From Montifringilla adamsi (taxonomy: Eukaryota; Chordata; Aves; Passeriformes; Passeridae), in NCBI GenBank assembly GCA_017590115.1, contig JAGGNK010013559.1, positions 2,546,305-2,610,304 on the forward strand: 64,000 nucleotides of DNA, given 5' to 3'. The position numbers were made by a program, and so were the translations under genes. Shown here in pieces: positions 61,801-64,000 of this stretch (its first letter is position 1; the number at the start of each line of letters is the position of its first letter). The notes beneath the pieces are model-generated. The model was not told where the DNA came from. It did no database searches and saw only the letters and a program-made list of their open reading frames with translations.

Positions 61801-63488
61801 AGCAAATCTCCGTAACAAATTCCACAGGTGCACAACAACAGGTGCAGCAAGTGGAGATAAGAATTGTTTCTCATTCTTTTCTCTGAGCTTTCTCACAGCT
61901 TCCCAGGGAAATTCTGGGAGAGAGTTATGTCTCTCTCTGTTCAGAGGATCTGTGATTACTCCATTAGAGGGTTTTGGGAAAGTTGCAAAAGGTAGGTCTC
62001 AGAGACCTACCTACAGAGCAGAACTGTGATTAGAGTTCTAACAACACCTAACCTGATCTAATTATTTCAATGCCATTGCTGAAGCCAGTTGGGGTAAAAA
62101 CAAACTTGCTAAAACCTTTTTTGCAGCATTCTAAAGCATTAAATTACTGTTACAATTCTCATCATAGTGATGAGCAGATGTTGTTCTGCACATGGAGGAA
62201 CACAGGGTCTCACATTTTATAAGTTCTGGTCCGTTTGCATGTTGGAGTTAATTGTCCAATTCCAGCTTTAGCCCATGAAGTCCCATCCTTCTTGTTTTTC
62301 TCTTCCGCCCACGTTGTTTGTGCTCTTGGGCCTGAGATTTGGATCATTTGTCCTTGGTCCCCAGCTAGAGAATGAATTGTTTTGTCTCTCTGCTCTGCAC
62401 AGAGCTCACCATCCCATAATATGAAGCCCAGACCCACACACTAAAGCAGCACAGAATCTGAAAAACAGAAAAGCCAAAACCTGAGGCATCAGAGGCATCA
62501 CCTTCTTGTTTGAACTCTGCTCCACAGACTCCCTCTCGAAGTATGATGCCACCTGCCTCTGCTGTTGGAATTATATCACATGGAATAGCCCCATGCCCTT
62601 GTAATTATTCAAAATAATTTAGTTTATAAAGCAAACAATTTCTGCATCTCTCTCCTTTCTCCTTGATCCTGCAGCTTACACACACTGCATACAGTATTTC
62701 CTTTTGTGGCCTTGTTAATCATGATGCCACATGCTAAAAGATGGAGTAACTAATTTGGTGCGTAATTTTTAATTTTTAATTCTTTTTTTCTCTTCAGGCC
62801 TTTTTGAGGTCCGTGCCTTGGAGTATTTGGAGAGGATTCCAGAGACGGAACGAACTGGAATGAACAAAATCCTTCGCAGTCTTGGTAAAGGAACACACCT
62901 TGCTTTTGTTCATAGTTTGTTTTTTTATTTAATTAATTGTAGCTATTGAATCATTAATTTGTTACAAAAGAGAGGAAGGCTCCTTCTCTTTCTGCACCTG
63001 AGTTCCCTTGTTTACATTTACTCCTTCAGAGGGCACTGAACACTGTGTAAGCTTTTTCTTTTCTTTTTAAGCTTTTATATCTTTAGATAAAATTTGTTAA
63101 GTTGCTGCTCTGAGTGCTTGTTCCTGAACTTTGGTCCTGGCTGAGGACATGCCCAGAGGACCAAAGTTGTGTCTGCTGGCAGGGGTGGCCATGTGTGGCT
63201 TTCCACCTTAAGCTCCTCAGCCTGATGAGTCCTGGAGTGTCTCCAGCTCACAGAATCCCACCATGATTTGGGTGGGAAGGGACCAGTTCTGCCACAGGCA
63301 GGGACATCTCTCACTGTCCCAGGCTGCTCCAAGCCCTGTCCAGCCTGGCCTTGGGCACTGCCAGGGATGCAGGGACAGCCCCAGCTGCTCTGGGCACCCT
63401 GTGCCAGGGCCTGCCCACGCTCACCTAAAGCTCCTAATGCTGGTTCTTCTCTGCAGGCAGCAAAATGAAATTCCTGCAGAAGAAGTGA
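42876..63488 (+). CDS. DENND2C: DENND2C, DENN-domain Rab guanine nucleotide exchange factor
   Basis: Member of the DENND2 family, reported exchange factors for Rab9 in endosome-to-Golgi traffic. Coding runs from ATG 43010 to TGA 63486-63488 in 18 exons, all in phase: 43010-43803, 45271-45419, 45952-46064, 46418-46585, 49252-49348, 50011-50055, 51706-51887, 53835-53944, 54474-54543, 54884-54961, 55745-55885, 56883-57031, 57400-57577, 57907-57948, 58871-58976, 59826-60065, 62798-62884, 63457-63488. The product is 926 residues; human is about 928. The N-terminal half is low-conservation linker with islands SRSHCRNIKQKISQWEGR, SLPPGN-like LPPGNFYTSQ and PKPRRTFRYL. The tripartite DENN module (uDENN, cDENN, dDENN) occupies about residue 470 to the end, with FELFVVVSL, GRTITV, LYPFTWQHTYIPVLP, FQREPFRKSH and QMFAGFIQDREL. 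Introns without noted repeats (for example 46586-48590, 51888-53834) hold nothing I recognise. Confidence 0.96.
45271..45419 (+). CDS. DENND2C: DENND2C exon 2
   Basis: Residues 265-315, RKSFEFEDIQGF to SEDNIYEDII. Acceptor TTTCCTCTAG. Confidence 0.93.
45952..46064 (+). CDS. DENND2C: DENND2C exon 3
   Basis: Residues 315-352, ATKEHPYEDIRALPLPLWKV to SISRAPK; a tandem YEDI motif follows the one in exon 2. Confidence 0.93.
46418..46585 (+). CDS. DENND2C: DENND2C exon 4
   Basis: Residues 353-408, PPPKPPFLSRKSLELK to RRKNLPW, including LPVTLSEWKLFRAVE. Confidence 0.93.
48598..48705 (-). mobile_element. CR1 LINE 3'-end fragment
   Basis: AATCACAGAATGGTTTGGGT, CCACCCCTTGCCATGGCCAC and GGACACCTTCCACTACAGCA: reverse CR1 tail in a DENND2C intron. 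Confidence 0.8.
49252..49348 (+). CDS. DENND2C: DENND2C exon 5
   Basis: Residues 409-441, LVLKIQEIFDSKRGKKKVKL to APVK. Confidence 0.94.
50011..50055 (+). CDS. DENND2C: DENND2C exon 6 (small)
   Basis: 45 bases encoding GETSGNESDTENQPK; acceptor GTGTGTTTCAG, donor GTGAGTG. Confidence 0.9.
50545..50748 (+). mobile_element. CR1 LINE 3'-end fragment
   Basis: Forward CR1 with a full tail: GGTGCCCAGAGCAGCTGTGG to ATTCTATGAATTCTATTATT. Confidence 0.88.
51249..51560 (-). mobile_element. CR1 LINE 3'-end, other subfamily
   Basis: Reverse CR1: GGTTGGGAAAGACCTCTAAG, GGTGATTCCACCACTGCCCT, CTAATATCCAATCTAAACCT, CTCATCCTCACTTGTTCCCT. Confidence 0.88.
51706..51887 (+). CDS. DENND2C: DENND2C exon 7 (start of uDENN)
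   Basis: Residues 456-516, SKRNPHYQTLERDLIELQEQ then RLFELFVVVSLHKK, the first strand of the uDENN domain. The acceptor lies about 165 bases after a reverse CR1. Confidence 0.95.
53835..53944 (+). CDS. DENND2C: DENND2C exon 8
   Basis: Residues 517-553, EERLKVIPKFCFPDPKDWF to SDLK. Confidence 0.94.
54171..54325. repeat. 39-bp minisatellite with 78-bp higher-order unit
   Basis: Four 39-base units (AGCAGCTGGGAAGGAGGAGA core) alternate GAGCTAGAAAAG and GAGATGGAAAAG variants, so two 78-base dimers. Intronic in DENND2C; unit length is divisible by three, which explains the open frame. Confidence 0.88.
54474..54543 (+). CDS. DENND2C: DENND2C exon 9
   Basis: Residues 553-576, SETFSFVLTGEDGSRWFGYC then RKLL; uDENN core. 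Confidence 0.95.
54884..54961 (+). CDS. DENND2C: DENND2C exon 10
   Basis: Residues 577-602, PEGKGKRLPEVYCIVSRLGC then FNLFSK. Confidence 0.95.
55745..55885 (+). CDS. DENND2C: DENND2C exon 11
   Basis: Residues 603-649, ILDEVEKRREMSPALVHPFM through APFPAPGRTITVRSFLPGAG. Confidence 0.95.
56070..56345 (+). mobile_element. ERV LTR fragment, diverged
   Basis: Matches the LTRs at 60105-60746 and 61340-61442 in order: GGAATGCATTGTGGAAGATT, GTTTACC..AAGGG, ATTGACCAATTGAATCCAGG, TAGTGTAGAATAAAGTAATG, AGCCTTCTAACATCAATGGA. The 5' end is degraded. Confidence 0.6.
56550..56830 (-). mobile_element. CR1 LINE 3'-end fragment, diverged
   Basis: Reverse CR1: AATCATGGATTCAGAGAATA, CAAGGATCATTGAGTCCAAC, GGGCAGTGCCTCTGGGGAAA, CTTTCCCTGATACCCAACCT. 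Ends close to DENND2C exon 12. Confidence 0.82.
56883..57031 (+). CDS. DENND2C: DENND2C exon 12 (cDENN)
   Basis: Residues 650-699, ELCRPLDSRLEHVDFECLLQ to SLLLERRVIFVADNL. Preceded by a reverse CR1. Confidence 0.95.
57400..57577 (+). CDS. DENND2C: DENND2C exon 13 (cDENN core)
   Basis: Residues 699-758, TLSKCGHAAVATLYPFTWQH then TYIPVLPASMIDIVCSPTPF, the most conserved DENN segment. Confidence 0.96.
57907..57948 (+). CDS. DENND2C: DENND2C exon 14 (42-bp exon)
   Basis: 14 codons, VLIVDLCADKFLQE, flanked by CCCCAG and GTGAGT. Skipping would keep the frame. Confidence 0.93.
58871..58976 (+). CDS. DENND2C: DENND2C exon 15
   Basis: Residues 773-808, ASDEDEILPHKLQAALVQIL to EQTDTQ. Confidence 0.94.
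59826..60065 (+). CDS. DENND2C: DENND2C exon 16 (dDENN)
   Basis: Residues 808-888, SLNSLVSEAFVQFFVEIVGH to MFAGFIQDRELSKSLAKG. GC-rich relative to the flanking introns. Its last 25 bases and donor recur at 60415. Confidence 0.95.
60105..60411 (+). mobile_element. ERV LTR 5' part, copy 1
   Basis: Starts TGTGGTAATTACAGATCCTC. Contains AGAGACAGCTCTCTGCCAGG, GTTTACCAAAGGGTGATTTC and AATTGGACACTGGTGATGGT. Truncated at the duplication junction. Confidence 0.65.
60479..60746 (+). mobile_element. ERV LTR 5' part, copy 2 (interrupted)
   Basis: Starts TGTGGCAATTACAGATCCTC and runs to the nested insertion at 60747; the 3' part resumes at 61340. Confidence 0.65.
60747..61339 (+). mobile_element. Nested solo ERV LTR with target-site duplication
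   Basis: 593 bases, TGTGAAAAATGCAT...TTTTTTCCACA, flanked by ATAAA on both sides (60742-60746 and 61340-61344). TG...CA ends plus a 5-base duplication indicate retroviral-type integration of a solo LTR into the older LTR. The plus orientation is tentative. No viral coding sequence is present. Confidence 0.75.
61340..61442 (+). mobile_element. ERV LTR 3' part, copy 2 (resumed)
   Basis: TATAGTATAATTTAGTGTAG, GGAATAAAGCAATTGACCAG (poly(A) signal AATAAA) and ATGGAGTCAATGCTAATTAT complete the LTR interrupted at 60747. Confidence 0.6.
61443..61610. mobile_element. Unclassified LTR-like repeat
   Basis: AATAAAGTAGGGATTTATTA, then CTTGGGCAGCACAAGAGCCC. Probably part of a further ERV LTR; family and limits unresolved. 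Confidence 0.35.
61611..61963 (-). mobile_element. ERV LTR, inverted relative to 60105-61442
   Basis: Reverse complement of the same LTR family, apparently full length: plus-strand TGTAGCAGTGGTCCCTGCTG at the left, TCAGAGGATCTGTGATTACT then CCA at the right. Contains CACCATCACCAGTGTCCAAT and CACCCTTTGGTAAGCAAATC. ATTAGAG occurs near both edges (61601 and 61963), a possible but imprecise target duplication. Confidence 0.65.
61964..62505 (-). mobile_element. Possible ERV-derived repeat
   Basis: Resembles interspersed passerine repeat sequence on the minus strand (TGATGCCTCAGGTTTTGGCT at its start), abutting the inverted LTR. No open frame of viral type is recognised. Could be unique sequence. 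Confidence 0.3.
62798..62884 (+). CDS. DENND2C: DENND2C exon 17
   Basis: Residues 888-917, GLFEVRALEYLERIPETERT then GMNKILRSL. Confidence 0.95.
63249..63432 (-). mobile_element. CR1 LINE 3'-end fragment
   Basis: CACAGAATCCCACCATGATT, GGCAGGGACATCTCTCACTG, CAGGCTGCTCCAAGCCCTGT, GGGCACCCTGTGCCAGGGCC. Ends some 25 bases before the last DENND2C coding exon. Confidence 0.86.
63457..63488 (+). CDS. DENND2C: DENND2C last coding exon
   Basis: Residues 917-926, GSKMKFLQKK, and TGA; identical to the human C-terminus. Confidence 0.95.
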
Positions 63489-63795
63489 CCGGGCGCTGCT
63501 GCGGGACAGCGGCGGGAGGGGGAACCACGGACGCCGCCCGGGCCGGACTGAGCTGGGCCCCGGGAGGGCCGGGCCGGGGGCTCCGCGAGTGCTGCGGGAA
63601 CAACCGGCACGAGGATCGATAACAGCTCGTGGATCCATAACCAGTTCCATGGATCGATAACGAGTTCCATGGATCGATAAAGCTCATGGATTGATAACCA
63701 GTTCTGTGGACTGATAACAGCTTATGGATTGATAAGGAGTTCCATGGATCAATAACAGCTCATCCATCCAACCTTTCATGTGTCTCCGTTCCTTA
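63489..63795 (+). other. DENND2C: DENND2C 3' UTR start with a GATCGATAAC minisatellite
   Basis: A GC-rich 120-base stretch follows the stop. About seven degenerate ~20-base units (GGATCGATAACGAGTTCCAT) occupy 63614-63765. No AATAAA is seen before the window ends, so the 3' end is undetermined. Confidence 0.65.
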
Positions 63796-64000
63796 AGGGG
63801 GCGTGGCCTGGCGGGGAGGGGCGGGGCCAGGGCTGGAGTCACTCCGGGAGTGAAGCGGGAGGGGAGGCGGAACCGGGCAGGGAGGGAAAGGGCCAGGGTC
63901 GGAATCGCACCGGGAGGAGCGGGGGTAGGCCTGGAAACCTCCGGGAGCGGCGGGACCGGGGCTGGAGCCACCCGGGAGGGGCGGGGCCTGGGCTGAGAGG
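63796..64000. repeat. GC-rich tandem array, possible next promoter
   Basis: Four ~45-55-base units of the form GGGGCGGGGCCAGGGCTGGA, then a CTCCGGGAG or CCCGGGAG end, continuing off the window. GGGGCGGGG boxes suggest a CpG-island promoter; the next gene by synteny would be BCAS2, but no exon of it is visible. Confidence 0.6.

Noticed and set aside
60747..62505. Intact endogenous retrovirus between the LTRs
   Set aside because: LTRs are of different types and orientations, with no internal gag, pol or env-like open frame and no clear primer binding site; solo LTRs and nested fragments explain the region.

Overview
The window is nuclear vertebrate DNA, almost certainly avian and probably passerine. 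It carries many copies of CR1 LINE 3' ends (the characteristic 'CAGGGACACCT...CCCAGGCTGCTCCAAGCCC' tail on either strand) and several endogenous-retrovirus LTRs of the kind common in songbirds. All four recognisable genes lie on the + strand with canonical vertebrate exon structure. The order CSDE1 - NRAS - AMPD1 - DENND2C matches the conserved block on human chromosome 1p13 (all four on one strand there too).

Layout. 475-12360: the 3' part of CSDE1/UNR (15 coding exons, 662 residues, stop at 10993-10995) and its U-rich 3' UTR. 12960-16733: NRAS, with a CpG-island promoter and four coding exons giving a complete 189-residue protein. 16734-18730: NRAS 3' region, distorted by a GGATCC-rich minisatellite and a ~464-bp tandem duplication that doubles a poly(A) signal. 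18730-28446: gene-poor spacer with CR1 fragments and a tandem pair of LTR fragments. 28447-35831: AMPD1 (14 exons found, at least 733 residues; the short N-terminal exon(s) not identified). 35832-36360: GC-rich segment with four repeated CCAAT-type units, the likely DENND2C promoter. 36360-43009: probable DENND2C first intron. 43010-63488: complete DENND2C coding region (18 exons, 926 residues), with nested LTR insertions in its penultimate intron. 63489-64000: 3' UTR, a 20-bp class minisatellite and a GC-rich tandem array running off the window.

The genes are neighbours by conserved synteny and not an operon: an RNA-binding translational regulator (CSDE1), a membrane-anchored signalling GTPase (NRAS), a muscle purine-cycle enzyme (AMPD1) and a Rab exchange factor (DENND2C). 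I rebuilt each exon from splice sites, and reading phase is continuous across every junction; one intron needs a GC donor. I found no undescribed multi-gene system. What deserves a second look is structural: duplicated splice sites, LTRs next to exons, a minisatellite seeded by an exon-intron boundary, and a CCAAT-repeat promoter.
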